Shown in pieces: positions 33,633 through 42,371 of a stretch of 64,000 nucleotides of DNA. The DNA is taken from contig CAWACW010000010.1 of the NCBI GenBank assembly GCA_963780635.1, forward strand, positions 124,001 to 188,000, in the 5' to 3' direction. The notes under the pieces were generated by a model. The model saw only the letters and a program-made list of their open reading frames with translations, was not told where the DNA came from and did not search any database. This DNA comes from DATEPR01 sp963780635. Lineage in GTDB: Bacteria; Actinomycetota; Actinomycetes; Mycobacteriales; Pseudonocardiaceae. Position numbers and translations under genes: made by a program. Every line of letters begins with the position of its first letter. Position 1 is the stretch's first letter.

Positions 33633-33902
33633 ATGACCCAGTCGCCCGAAAACCTGCCCAGCCAGGCCGACGCGGTCGACGCGATCGCCGAGCCGGTCAC
33701 GGACTACACCGACAGCGGCGTGCCGACGGTCGACTACGTGCGCGACCAGATCGAGGGCAGGTTCGCCATGTCGCTCGGGACCGCCGAACTCGCCGGGGAA
33801 ACGGAGCCCGTCCAGGCACTGGACGAGCAGTTCGCGGCGCGGGAGAAGGCCGGCAAGGACCGGCTGGAGCAGATCCGGCGATCGATGCGGAAGGACACGT
33901 GA
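33633..33902 (+). CDS. Hypothetical 89-residue acidic protein
   Basis: ATG at 33633 follows GGAAGGAG, a strong ribosome site. Hydrophilic, acidic first half (DAVDAIAEPVTDYTDSGVPT) and a helical, charged C-terminus (EQFAAREKAGKDRLEQIRRS). Opening style resembles PspA-domain-like small actinobacterial proteins, but the match is weak. Single gene. Confidence 0.65.
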   Translation: MTQSPENLPSQADAVDAIAEPVTDYTDSGVPTVDYVRDQIEGRFAMSLGTAELAGETEPVQALDEQFAAREKAGKDRLEQIRRSMRKDT

Positions 33903-33936
33903 CGCTGCTGGTCGTGTTTGCGCCCGAGGGTGGCGG

Positions 33937-34860
33937 TCAACCGTCGCCTGACGCGACCAGGGTGGCGGTGCACAGGGACAGCAGCGCGCCGCCGACCGTG
34001 ATGTTGGCGCCATAGAACAGAACCGGTGTGTCCGCGGTCCACATCCAGCCCAGCACGACACCCGGAGCACCGACGAGCAACAGCACGGCGCCGAAGATGG
34101 ACTCCGCGCTGGGCAGGATGTCCGCCGCCATTCCGGGTATCGCCACCAGCGCGATGCCGGGCAGGACAGCGGCGATGGCGACGCCGGTGACCGCCCAGCG
34201 CCAGTCCTGTGTGGTCGCCCACGTGACGATGCCTGCCACGACGACGCCGAGCACACCGGCCAGCACGAGAAGGCCCAGCGCTCCCGGGTCCGGCGCGTCC
34301 ACCAGATCGGGCCCTCGGCCCCCCGTCCGTGGCAACGCGCGCAGCAGTGCACGCAGGACACGAGAGTAGACGCCGGCCCCGAGCAGGACGGCTGTCGCGG
34401 CAAGTCCTACCAGCGACCACCCTTGAGCACCCGTCGCCACCGACGCGACGGTCCCGGCGACGAGACAGCAACCGCCTGCCGCGAGGGAGATCGCGGTCGC
34501 CCACTGACGCGGCGGCGACACAGGCCGTGCGCCGTCCGGCGCCGCGCCACCGAACCGTTCCCACTCGTCGTCGAAGTGCGTCGTCGCACCGGTGTCCGGG
34601 TCCCAGGCGCGCCATGAGGCCGCGCGCTCGCCGCGCGCGAAGGGGATCGGGGCTTCGTCGACGGGGTTGTCGACAGGTAGTTCGTGTGTGACGTCGTGGA
34701 CGAATGTCGCCCAGTGATCGCAGGTGAAATGCAGCGCTGACTCCGGATCGCCTCTGTGGACGCTGCCTGCGGTGTCACGCATGACGATGCGTGCGTCGCG
34801 GGTAACGGCACCGAGGTCGAGCGAAACGAGGACGGTACCGGCGCTTCGCTGATATGTCAT
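33937..34860 (-). CDS. Membrane protein with DUF397-like N-terminus, paralogue of 10901-11599
   Basis: A 307-residue protein starting MTYQRSAGTVLVSLDLG. Residues about 18-60 (ARIVMRDTAG ... ALHFTCDHWATFVHDV) follow the DUF397 pattern, a small domain common beside XRE regulators in actinomycetes. A hydrophilic linker (to about 120) and six hydrophobic segments follow, closely matching the shorter protein at 11 kb. Fusion of a DUF397-like piece to a membrane domain is unusual. Function unknown. Confidence 0.78.
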   Translation of the reverse strand: MTYQRSAGTVLVSLDLGAVTRDARIVMRDTAGSVHRGDPESALHFTCDHWATFVHDVTHELPVDNPVDEAPIPFARGERAASWRAWDPDTGATTHFDDEWERFGGAAPDGARPVSPPRQWATAISLAAGGCCLVAGTVASVATGAQGWSLVGLAATAVLLGAGVYSRVLRALLRALPRTGGRGPDLVDAPDPGALGLLVLAGVLGVVVAGIVTWATTQDWRWAVTGVAIAAVLPGIALVAIPGMAADILPSAESIFGAVLLLVGAPGVVLGWMWTADTPVLFYGANITVGGALLSLCTATLVASGDG

Positions 34861-35312
34861 GCCAGCATTTCCTCTCCGGTCTCCTGACCGATCCACCGAG
34901 CGTGGCCGGACTTGCTCTGGGCGTCGTGGTCGAACGGGCAGTCAGGCGCAGCGGGCCGGAATCCGTTCGAGGCAACGAGATTCAGCTCGCCATTGTGAGG
35001 CGCCGGCGAGCGGCCGTGCGGAACGGTCGACGGGCAGGAGCGGCGACGAGCGCGCGCTCACACAGAAACCGCGGCTCCCTGCCGAACGGATCTCGACTGC
35101 CGTGAGATGCGTCCGCCGACGACGGACTGTCAGCCACCGGGGGCTGGAGCGACGCGCTCACAGTACGCCGTAACCTCGCCAGTCGCGAACTTTTCTTTCC
35201 GAAACCTGTCAGCCGGAAACCTCGATGTGAGGCGGCTGATCTGACGACCACAATCGGCCACGGCGTGCGAGCAGTCGACCATGGCCTGCCCTGGTCCGCT
35301 CGCGGAGGGATG
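34861..35312. other. Intergenic stretch without a supported gene
   Basis: No frame is convincing on either strand. The last 120 bases before the nitronate monooxygenase gene are relatively AT-rich (around CGAACTTTTCTTTCCG) and are the likely promoter area. Confidence 0.45.
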
Positions 35313-36293
35313 ATGGTGACCATGGTGCTGTCCACGGCGTTCACCACGATGTTCTCGGTGCGGTATCCCATAGCGTTGGCGCCCATGGGTGGCTCGGCCG
35401 GCGGTGCGTTGGCGGCGGCTGTGTCCAACGGTGGCGGACTGGGTTTGCTCGGTGGTGGCGGCGGGCATCCGGAGTGGCTGGCGCGCGAGCTGCCGATCGT
35501 CGCGGGTGGTACCGACAAACCGTGGGGAGTCGGCTTCCAGAGCTGGGCGATCGACGTCGCCACGCTGGAGCGCGCGTTGGCGCATCAGCCGACGGCCGTG
35601 ATGCTGTCCTTCGGTGACCCCAGCGCGTTCGTCGCACCGGTCCGCCAGGCGGGCGCGGTGTTGATCGTCCAGGTCACTGACCTGGACGAGGCGCGGCAGG
35701 CGGTGGACCTGGGCGCCGACGTCATCGTGGCGCAAGGGACCGAGGGCGGCGGGCATGGTGCCCTGCATGGGCGGTCGACGTTGCCGTTCGTGCCGCTGGT
35801 GGTCGATCTCGCCGGACCGACACCGGTGCTGGCCGCGGGCGGGATCGCCGACGGGCGCGGTGTGGCGGCAGCCCTCGCGCTGGGTGCGGCGGGAGCGTTG
35901 ATCGGGACTCGCTTCCAGGCCACTGTCGAGGCGCTGGTGGACCCGTCGACCAGCAAGGCGATCCTGGCCGGGCGCGGGCAGGACACCGAGCGCAGCACGG
36001 TACTGGACATCGCCCGCGGGTCACGGTGGCCGTCGAACTATTCCGGCCGGACCCTCGGCCATCCGTTCCTCGACCGCTGGCGGGGCCGGGAAGGCGAACT
36101 GGCCGCCGACGCCGACGCCAAGCAGGCCTACCAGGACGGCGTGGCGCGCGGCGAGTTGCCCGAGGAGCCGGTGTGGGCAGGCGAGGGTGTCGACCTCATC
36201 GACGACCTGCCGCCCGCGTCCGATCTGGTCGGCGCGCTGGCCGCACAGGCCGAGGAGGCGCTCGCCCGGGCAGTGGGCACGCGCGCACACTGA
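35313..36293 (+). CDS. Nitronate monooxygenase (2-nitropropane dioxygenase-like)
   Basis: A 326-residue FMN enzyme with a TIM barrel that oxidises alkyl nitronates, a route to detoxify propionate 3-nitronate. Motifs: RYPIALAPMGGSAGGALAAA at the N-terminus, GTEGGGHGA, LAAGGIADGRG and GTRFQATVEA for FMN phosphate binding. Start uncertain: ATGs at 35310, 35313 and 35322 share the GGAGGG site; 35313 gives the best spacing. Single gene. Confidence 0.88.
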   Translation: MVTMVLSTAFTTMFSVRYPIALAPMGGSAGGALAAAVSNGGGLGLLGGGGGHPEWLARELPIVAGGTDKPWGVGFQSWAIDVATLERALAHQPTAVMLSFGDPSAFVAPVRQAGAVLIVQVTDLDEARQAVDLGADVIVAQGTEGGGHGALHGRSTLPFVPLVVDLAGPTPVLAAGGIADGRGVAAALALGAAGALIGTRFQATVEALVDPSTSKAILAGRGQDTERSTVLDIARGSRWPSNYSGRTLGHPFLDRWRGREGELAADADAKQAYQDGVARGELPEEPVWAGEGVDLIDDLPPASDLVGALAAQAEEALARAVGTRAH

Positions 36294-36636
36294 CCCATCC
36301 GGTCGGCCGACGACCGGGCTGAGTCCGCGGCCACGAATGTCCTGCATCGTGAAATCGCATCTGTCCCTATTCGGGAAGGTTGCGAAATTCTTGGGGAATG
36401 TGCCGACGGCCGGCACAACAGGTGTTGGCAGTCGGATTCGTCGACTATCTTACGGAATTCGCCGACGAACAGCCGTCGGCTGGAGCCATCTCGCCTGGGC
36501 CGTCCTGGTGATGGACCACGGGCGTGCACCGCCTGTCGGCCTGCGGCTCGGTGGCGGCGCGATCGTGGCCGGAATGGACGCTCCTGGCGGTCGGCCGCGC
36601 GAGATGTGGTTGGGTTCGGGGAGGGAGGAACATGAC
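36294..36636. other. Intergenic stretch without a supported gene
   Basis: About 340 bases with two AT-richer patches around 36350-36400 and 36445-36470 that could hold a promoter for the membrane protein gene downstream. No convincing frame. Confidence 0.4.
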
Positions 36637-38733
36637 GTGGGTGTGATCGAGGCGCGACGGTCGGTAACCGGCCGTGGTGTGCTCGCGGGTGCCGGCGGTA
36701 CGGGCCTGCGGGCCGGCCGGCTGCTCGCCGTGCTGTCGCTCGCGCCCGCGCTGGTGCTCACCGCGTGGGTGCTGGCCGCGTTCCCGTTGGCCGCGGTCGG
36801 CCAGTTCCGGCCGTACCTGGTGATCCCGCTCGCCGTGGTGGTCGCGGTGGTGCTGGTGCCGCTTGGCCTGAGCCTGGCCGCCAGGGTGCGGGTGGTACCG
36901 CGGGCGCCGTGGTGGTCGGTGGTGGCGGTCGTCGCCATCGCGGTCGCTTTCGCCGTGTTCGCCGCCCTGACCCACGACGAGCACGTCGTGCCACGGCGGG
37001 ATGCCGGCTCCTACGCCCAGATCGCGTACTGGCTGGCCCACCAGCACGGGCTGCGCTACCAGCCGCCACTGGCCGACTTCGGTCCATCGCCCGGCGCCCT
37101 GGGATTCGCCAGCCCGGCCTTCTTCCAACCCGACGACACCGTCATCCCGCAGTTCATGACCGGGTGGCCGATCGTGCTGGCCGGCGCCGACTGGCTGGCG
37201 GGCTGGACCGGCCTGCTGGTGGCGCCCGCGGTGATCGGCGGCTGTGCCGTGCTGGCCGTCGGCGGGCTGGCCGCCCGGGTGCTCGGCGCACGGTGGGCGC
37301 CGTTCGCGGCCGCGTTGACCGCGCTGGCCTGGCCGCTGCTGAGGGTGTCGCAGGAGACGATGTCCGAACCGCTCGCGCTGCTGCTGCTCGCCGCGGGCTG
37401 CTGCCTGCTGGTCGACCTGGTGCTGGCCACCGGCAGGCATCAGCTCGACCAGGCGACCGGTGACCTGCGTCGCCGGATTCACCGGCTGGCGTTCGCGGCC
37501 GGTCTGCTGCTCGGTACGGGCGAACTCGTCCGGATGGACTTCGGCGTCGATCTCGCCCTGGTGCTGCCGCTGCTCGGCTGGCTGGTGCTGAGCCGACGGC
37601 CCGGCACGGTGCCGTTCCTCGCCGGTGCCGCCATCGGCGGCGGGCTGGGCGCACTGGACGGCGTGTTCGTCACCCGCCCTTACATCGCGCTCAACCGGCC
37701 CTCGGTCCTGCTGATGGTGCTGCTGTTCGTGGTGGTGGCCGTGGCGGTCGTGGTGGCCGTCGTCCTGCTGCGCCGCTTCGGCGGCGCGGTGCGGGCCGCC
37801 CGGTGGTGGCGGCCGGTGCCCGCCGTCGGGACGGCACTGCTGCTGTTGATCGGGATCGGGCTGTTCGTCCGGCCCTGGGTGTCGGTCGACCATTCGACGT
37901 CCAATCCGGGCATCGCCGACTTCATCGAGACCATGCAGCAACACCTCGGCCTGCCGGCGGACGGCACCCGCGGGTATGCCGAGGAGAGCCTGCGCTGGGT
38001 CAGCTGGTACGTGGGCTGGCCGCTGCTGATCGCCGCGCTGGCCGGGGCCGCCGCGCTGACCTGGCGGGTGCTGCACGGCCGGGACACCCGATGGCTGCCG
38101 GTCCTGCTGCTGTTCCTCTGCCCGGCCGTCCTGGTCCTGGTCCGCCCTGGCATCACACCGGACCACCCGTGGGCCGACCGCAGGCTGGTCGTCGAGGTGC
38201 TGCCCGCACTGATCCTGACCGCCACCTGGACGGCGATGACGCTGAGCCGGTACGGCAGGTTGCTCGCGCGACGGATGCCCGCCCGGCGGCCGCTGCTCGT
38301 TCCCGCGATCGTCGTGGCGGTCCTCGCCCTGTTCGTCGTGCCGATCGTGCTGGCCGACGCGCCCGTCGCGACCAAGCGGACGGAACAGGGGGAGTTGGCC
38401 GCGACCGCAGAGGTCTGCCGCACGCTAAGGCCGACGGACACCGTGGTGCTCATCGACCCGCAGTGGATGCCCACGATCCGGGCCCAGTGCGGCCTGACCG
38501 TCGGCCAGTTGCTCAAGCCCTCACCAGCCGCTGTGGCGCGGGTGGTGGCGAGTATCCGGGCCGCGGGACGCACCCCGGTCATCGCGGGCTCGCAGGTGGA
38601 CAGTCCTCGCCCGCTCGGTCTCACCCCGACCGCCACCGTCGAGCTGACCACGACCGAGGACCAGCAGCAGCTCGTCCGGCGGCCGGATGGCACGAATTCG
38701 TTGTATCTGCGGTTCTGGCTGGTTCGATTGTGA
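36637..38733 (+). CDS. GT-C-type polytopic membrane glycosyltransferase-like protein
   Basis: A 698-residue membrane protein. GTG at 36637 is chosen since GGGAGGAA precedes it by seven bases. More than ten hydrophobic segments are visible. The first periplasmic loop carries an acidic motif (VVPRRDAGSYAQ, Asp122) like the catalytic loop of GT-C enzymes that use polyprenyl-phosphate sugars. The C-terminal about 120 residues form a soluble outside domain (AATAEVCRTLRPTDTVVLID). The following gene is another large membrane protein, so a joint role in cell-envelope glycan or glycoprotein building is plausible. Donor and acceptor unknown. Confidence 0.8.
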   Translation: MGVIEARRSVTGRGVLAGAGGTGLRAGRLLAVLSLAPALVLTAWVLAAFPLAAVGQFRPYLVIPLAVVVAVVLVPLGLSLAARVRVVPRAPWWSVVAVVAIAVAFAVFAALTHDEHVVPRRDAGSYAQIAYWLAHQHGLRYQPPLADFGPSPGALGFASPAFFQPDDTVIPQFMTGWPIVLAGADWLAGWTGLLVAPAVIGGCAVLAVGGLAARVLGARWAPFAAALTALAWPLLRVSQETMSEPLALLLLAAGCCLLVDLVLATGRHQLDQATGDLRRRIHRLAFAAGLLLGTGELVRMDFGVDLALVLPLLGWLVLSRRPGTVPFLAGAAIGGGLGALDGVFVTRPYIALNRPSVLLMVLLFVVVAVAVVVAVVLLRRFGGAVRAARWWRPVPAVGTALLLLIGIGLFVRPWVSVDHSTSNPGIADFIETMQQHLGLPADGTRGYAEESLRWVSWYVGWPLLIAALAGAAALTWRVLHGRDTRWLPVLLLFLCPAVLVLVRPGITPDHPWADRRLVVEVLPALILTATWTAMTLSRYGRLLARRMPARRPLLVPAIVVAVLALFVVPIVLADAPVATKRTEQGELAATAEVCRTLRPTDTVVLIDPQWMPTIRAQCGLTVGQLLKPSPAAVARVVASIRAAGRTPVIAGSQVDSPRPLGLTPTATVELTTTEDQQQLVRRPDGTNSLYLRFWLVRL

Positions 38734-38806
38734 GCGGGGCGGCATTGCCGGTGCGGAGTGCCGGAGAACTGTGTGCCGACCCGCCGGCCGCGGACTAGGG
38801 CACCCG

Positions 38807-40388
38807 ATGCCGGAGGGGATCGTCACCCTGCCGCGGCCGGTGACCGGTGCGCCGACGGCGCGGCCGAGGCGCCACCGGCTCGCGGTACTGGTGCTCTCGC
38901 TGGTCGCCGCGGCGATCTACGCGGCCTGCGAGTTCCGGCAGTTCCACACGTTCCACTCCGGCACGTACGACCTGGTCCTGTTCGATCAGGCCGTGCGGTC
39001 CTACAGCCACTTCCGGCTGCCGGTCGCGATCGCTGCCGGGGTGCACCGCGGGTTCGGCACCGGCTTTTCGCTGCTGGGTGACCATTTCTCACCCATCCTG
39101 GCGCTGCTGGCCCCGCTGTACTGGATCCATTCCGGCCCGCAGACCCTGCTCGTCGCGCAGGCACTGCTCTTCGCCGCCGCCGTGCCGCCGCTGTGGGTGT
39201 TCGTCCGCAGGGAACTGGGCAGGGCGTGGCCGGCCTACGGCGTCGCCGTGGGCTACCTGTTGTCGTGGCCGGTCGCGCAGGCCGTTTCCTTCGACTTCCA
39301 TGAGGTCGCGTTCGCTCCGGTGCTCACTGCCGTGCTGTTCGAGCGGTTGTCCGCCCATCGCGCCGGCCGGGCACCGTGGTGGCAGGTGGCCCTGCCCGCG
39401 TTCGGGTTGCTGCTGGTCAAGGAGGACGTGGGGCTGCTGGTCGCGGGCTTCGGCCTGGCCGTCCTGGTCAGGTCATGGCGCGCGCCACAGCAGGTCCGGC
39501 GCCCGGCCCGGTGGCTCGGCGCCGGATTCGTGGTCGCGGGCCTGGGCACGGCCGTGGTCACTACCGGGATCGTGCTGCCCGCGTTCGGCAGCCGGCCGAA
39601 GTACTACTGGCGTTACGGCGAGTTCGGCTCGACCGTGCCCACCGCGGCCTGGCACCTGATCACGCATCCGCTGGTCGCCGCGACGACCTTCGTGACACCG
39701 GAGACGAAGGTGCACACGATGGTGTGCCTGTTCGTGCTGACCGGTTTCCTGGCGCTCGGCTCGCCATATCTGCTGGCGGTGCTGCCGTTGCTGGCCGACC
39801 GGATGCTCGCCGACGCGCCGAACTGGTGGGGACTGGACTTCCACTACAACGCCTACCTGGTGGTACCGGTGCTCTGCGCCGGTGTGGACACGGTGGCCCG
39901 GCTGGCCCGCTGGTCGGCGCGCCCAGGCCGCAGGCCATCGGTGCGCCGCACCGGTCTCGGCGTCGCCACGGTGTGGCCGGTGCTGGTGCCCGTGGTGGCG
40001 GTGCTGCTCGTGCCGTCGTTCGCCTTCGCCCCGCTGCTCCATCCGTCGTCCTGGCGGCGCGCGGCCCGGCCAGCTGGCGGCCGCCGCGGCTGTCCGACAC
40101 GTGCCGTCCGGCGTGACCGTCGAGGCGGCCGACAATCTCGGCCCGCAACTGTCCAGCCGGACGACCGTGCTGCTGTGGGATCGGCTGCCGCGCTGGGCTC
40201 CGTGGGTGGTCGCCGAGGTCGGCGCGCCGGTGTTCCCGTTCTGTGGCCGCGCGGACCAACAGCAGCGGGTGGTGTTCCTCGAACAGCACGGCTATCGGGT
40301 GGTATTCGCCGACGACGGCTATCTGGTCCTGCACAGCACCGGGCCGCTGCCCGCGCTGGACACGGCCCAGTCGCCCGGCTGCGCCTGA
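38807..40388 (+). pseudogene. DUF2079 membrane protein, one frameshift near the end
   Basis: From the ATG at 38807 about 415 residues read cleanly as a DUF2079 protein (SGTYDLVLFDQAVRSYSHF ... LLGDHFSPILALLAPLYW ... SFDFHEVAFAPVL ... LLLVKEDVGLLVAG), with about ten hydrophobic segments. Near 40060 the frame changes and the C-terminal domain continues (VPSGVTVEAADNLGP, STGPLPALD) to a stop at 40388. The family is related in topology to GT-C glycosyltransferases. It lies 73 bases downstream of a GT-C-like gene. One base indel in a GC-rich run explains the break. Confidence 0.75.
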
Positions 40389-40413
40389 CGATTCTCGCCG
40401 CGAGTCGCGCTGG

Positions 40414-41001
40414 TCAGGTCAGGTCGGCGATGACGTGGTCCAGGCTGTGTTCGAGCGGTCGCTCGTCGCCCTGGAGTTGACTGAGCATGATGCCACCCTG
40501 CATGGCCGCCAGCAGCGCCGTCCCGGCAGCGCCGGGATCGACATCGGCGCGTAGGTGACCCGCGTCCTGGGCACGGCGCACGAGGCCGGTGATCGCCAGG
40601 CGCCACTGATCGAACAGGCCGGCCAGTTCCTTGCCCAGTACAGGTTCCTCGACGACCTGACCGGCGAACACCCCGAGCGGGCAGGTGCGCGACCGGCTCT
40701 GCCGATACGTCCGCACGATCTCGTCACGCCAGGGACCGATGTCGTCGGACGACGGGTCCAGCAACGACGGCTGTGAGCCCAGTACCAGCTCGAACTGGCG
40801 GCGCAGCATCGCGACGGTCAGGTCCTGCTTGCCGCGGAAGTAGTGGTACAGCTGGGACTTGCCCGTGCCGCTCGCGGCGAGCACGTCGTCGACGGATGTC
40901 GCGGCGATGCCCCTGCGGCGCATCAGCTCGGCGGCTGCCTCGACGATGGCGTCCCGTGAGCGACGCCCCTTGGCAGTCGCGGGCACCGGTCTCATACCCA
41001 C
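40414..41001 (-). CDS. TetR-family repressor
   Basis: A 195-residue TetR/AcrR regulator. The helix-turn-helix lies at about residues 35-60 (ATSVDDVLAASGTGKSQLYHYF). The C-terminal domain has one Cys (SRTCPLGVF), seen in QacR/YxaF-like regulators of flavin or quinone stress genes. It is divergent from an old-yellow-enzyme gene, the standard arrangement for control of that enzyme. GTG start at 41001 with GGAAGGA upstream; an ATG at 40995 is also possible. Confidence 0.88.
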   Translation of the reverse strand: MGMRPVPATAKGRRSRDAIVEAAAELMRRRGIAATSVDDVLAASGTGKSQLYHYFRGKQDLTVAMLRRQFELVLGSQPSLLDPSSDDIGPWRDEIVRTYRQSRSRTCPLGVFAGQVVEEPVLGKELAGLFDQWRLAITGLVRRAQDAGHLRADVDPGAAGTALLAAMQGGIMLSQLQGDERPLEHSLDHVIADLT

Positions 41002-41057
41002 ACGGGCATCCTTCCCGCAGTACGCACCGACGTCGCCGGATCATGACGGATGTCACA

Positions 41058-41070
41058 GTCTGTACCAGAC
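41058..41070. promoter_or_regulatory. 13-bp palindrome between tetR and old-yellow-enzyme genes
   Basis: GTCTG-TAC-CAGAC is a perfect palindrome in the divergent intergenic space, 57 bases from the regulator start and 64 from the enzyme start. TetR-family proteins bind such sites; repression of both genes is inferred. GTAC occurs again at 41073 and 41085, which may extend the site. Confidence 0.45.
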
Positions 41071-41133
41071 AGTACGAGAGTTTTGTACCGTCCAGTCCAT
41101 ACTGAGTCGCACGAGTGGATGAGGAAGTCGGCG

Positions 41134-42228
41134 ATGGCGCATTTGTGGAGCCCGATCCAGCTGGGGCGTATCACGCTCCAGCACCGGCTGGCTATGGCGC
41201 CGATGACCCGCAACCGGGCACTGCCCGACGGCAGCCCGACATCGCAGGACGCGCTGTACTACGCCCAGCGCGCATCGCTGGGACTGCTCATCGCGGGCGG
41301 CACCCAGCCCTCCGTGCAGGCGCAGGGGTTCGCCGACACCCACGGCATCCATACCGACGCGCACGTCGCGGGCTGGCGGCGGGTGGCCGACGCCGTCCAC
41401 GCGGCGGGCGGGCACCTGTTCGTGCAGCTGATGCACGCCGGCCGGATCGCCCACCCGGACAACACGCAAGACCGTGGCCAACCGGTCGCGCCATCGGCGA
41501 TCCCGTCCGGACTGCGGATCCACACCGCGGTGGGGTCCCGGCCGACGCCGTTACCTCGCGCGCTGAGCACCCGCGAGGTCGTCGACACCGTCGAGGACTT
41601 CCGCCGGGCGGCCGCGTCGGCGATCGCCGCGGGTGCCGACGGTGTACTGATCCATGGCGCCAACGGCCTGCTGGTACAGCAGTTCCTCGCCCCGAACACC
41701 AATCACCGGACCGACAGGTATGGCGGCTCGACACCCAATCGGGCACGGTTCGCGATCGAGGTCGCCGCCGCCGTCGCGGCCGAGATCGGTGCCGACCGCA
41801 CCGGCATCCGGCTGGCACCCGGCGACCGCACCTTCGGCGTCGACGAGGGCACGACCAGCGCGGAGACCTACCGATATCTCATCGCCGAACTCGCCGCGCT
41901 GGAGCTGGCCTTCGTCCACCTGACCGACTACGGCCAGGACGCTCTGCTCAGGGAAATACGGGCCGCGTGGTCGAATCCGCTGCTGCTCACCCGGCCCGGC
42001 CAGGACCGGCACACGATCGCGGCGGACGTCGAGAGCGGGCTTGCCGATGTCGTCGCGGTCGGGCGGCTGGCGCTGGCCAACCCCGATCTCGTGACCCGGC
42101 TGCGCCAGGACGCCCCACTCAACGAGCCACGGCCGGACACCTTCTACGGCGGCGACCACCGCGGCTACACCGACTACCCGACCCTCACCGAGCGGGAAAG
42201 GACACCCTCGTGTCACGTGTGCTCGTGA
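41134..42228 (+). CDS. Old yellow enzyme family NADH:flavin oxidoreductase
   Basis: A 364-residue FMN-dependent ene-reductase. The start MAHLWSPIQLGRITL at 41134 follows GAGGAAG; in-frame codons upstream are not family-like. Motifs: MAPMTRNRA, QLMHAGRIAHP, the FMN-binding HGANGLLVQQFLAPNTNHR and RTDRYGGS. The family reduces activated C=C bonds of enals, enones or nitro compounds. It is divergent from a TetR gene and overlaps the start of an SDR remnant. Confidence 0.92.
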   Translation: MAHLWSPIQLGRITLQHRLAMAPMTRNRALPDGSPTSQDALYYAQRASLGLLIAGGTQPSVQAQGFADTHGIHTDAHVAGWRRVADAVHAAGGHLFVQLMHAGRIAHPDNTQDRGQPVAPSAIPSGLRIHTAVGSRPTPLPRALSTREVVDTVEDFRRAAASAIAAGADGVLIHGANGLLVQQFLAPNTNHRTDRYGGSTPNRARFAIEVAAAVAAEIGADRTGIRLAPGDRTFGVDEGTTSAETYRYLIAELAALELAFVHLTDYGQDALLREIRAAWSNPLLLTRPGQDRHTIAADVESGLADVVAVGRLALANPDLVTRLRQDAPLNEPRPDTFYGGDHRGYTDYPTLTERERTPSCHVCS

Positions 42229-42370
42229 TAGGCGGCAGCGGCGGACCGGGCGGGGCCATCGCCCGGAGTCCGGCCGGCCAGATTTCCAGAACCCGGCGCA
42301 CACCACCACTGCGATCGCGGACTTCCTGACCCGCCGGCCATCAGCTCTCGCCCACCCACAGAGGATCTGA
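42210..42370 (+). pseudogene. SDR/NAD(P)-binding oxidoreductase collapsed by internal deletion
   Basis: GTG at 42210 (with GGAAAGGA upstream) opens VSRVLVIGGSGGPGGAIAR, the nucleotide-binding start of an SDR or atypical SDR. It then jumps directly to a C-terminal tail (ADFLTRRPSALAHP, in a shifted frame) ending at 42370. About 200 residues are missing. The start overlaps the old-yellow-enzyme gene, so this was once the second gene of that operon. Confidence 0.6.
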
Positions 42371-42371
42371 C

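Noticed and set aside
36445..38166. Long open frame of about 570 codons on the minus strand
   Set aside because: It lies opposite the GT-C-type gene, is dominated by Gln, Arg and His, has no ribosome site and no family pattern. It is the usual antisense frame in high-G+C DNA. The same holds for long minus-strand frames opposite 7.9-9.9 kb and 50.6-52.7 kb.
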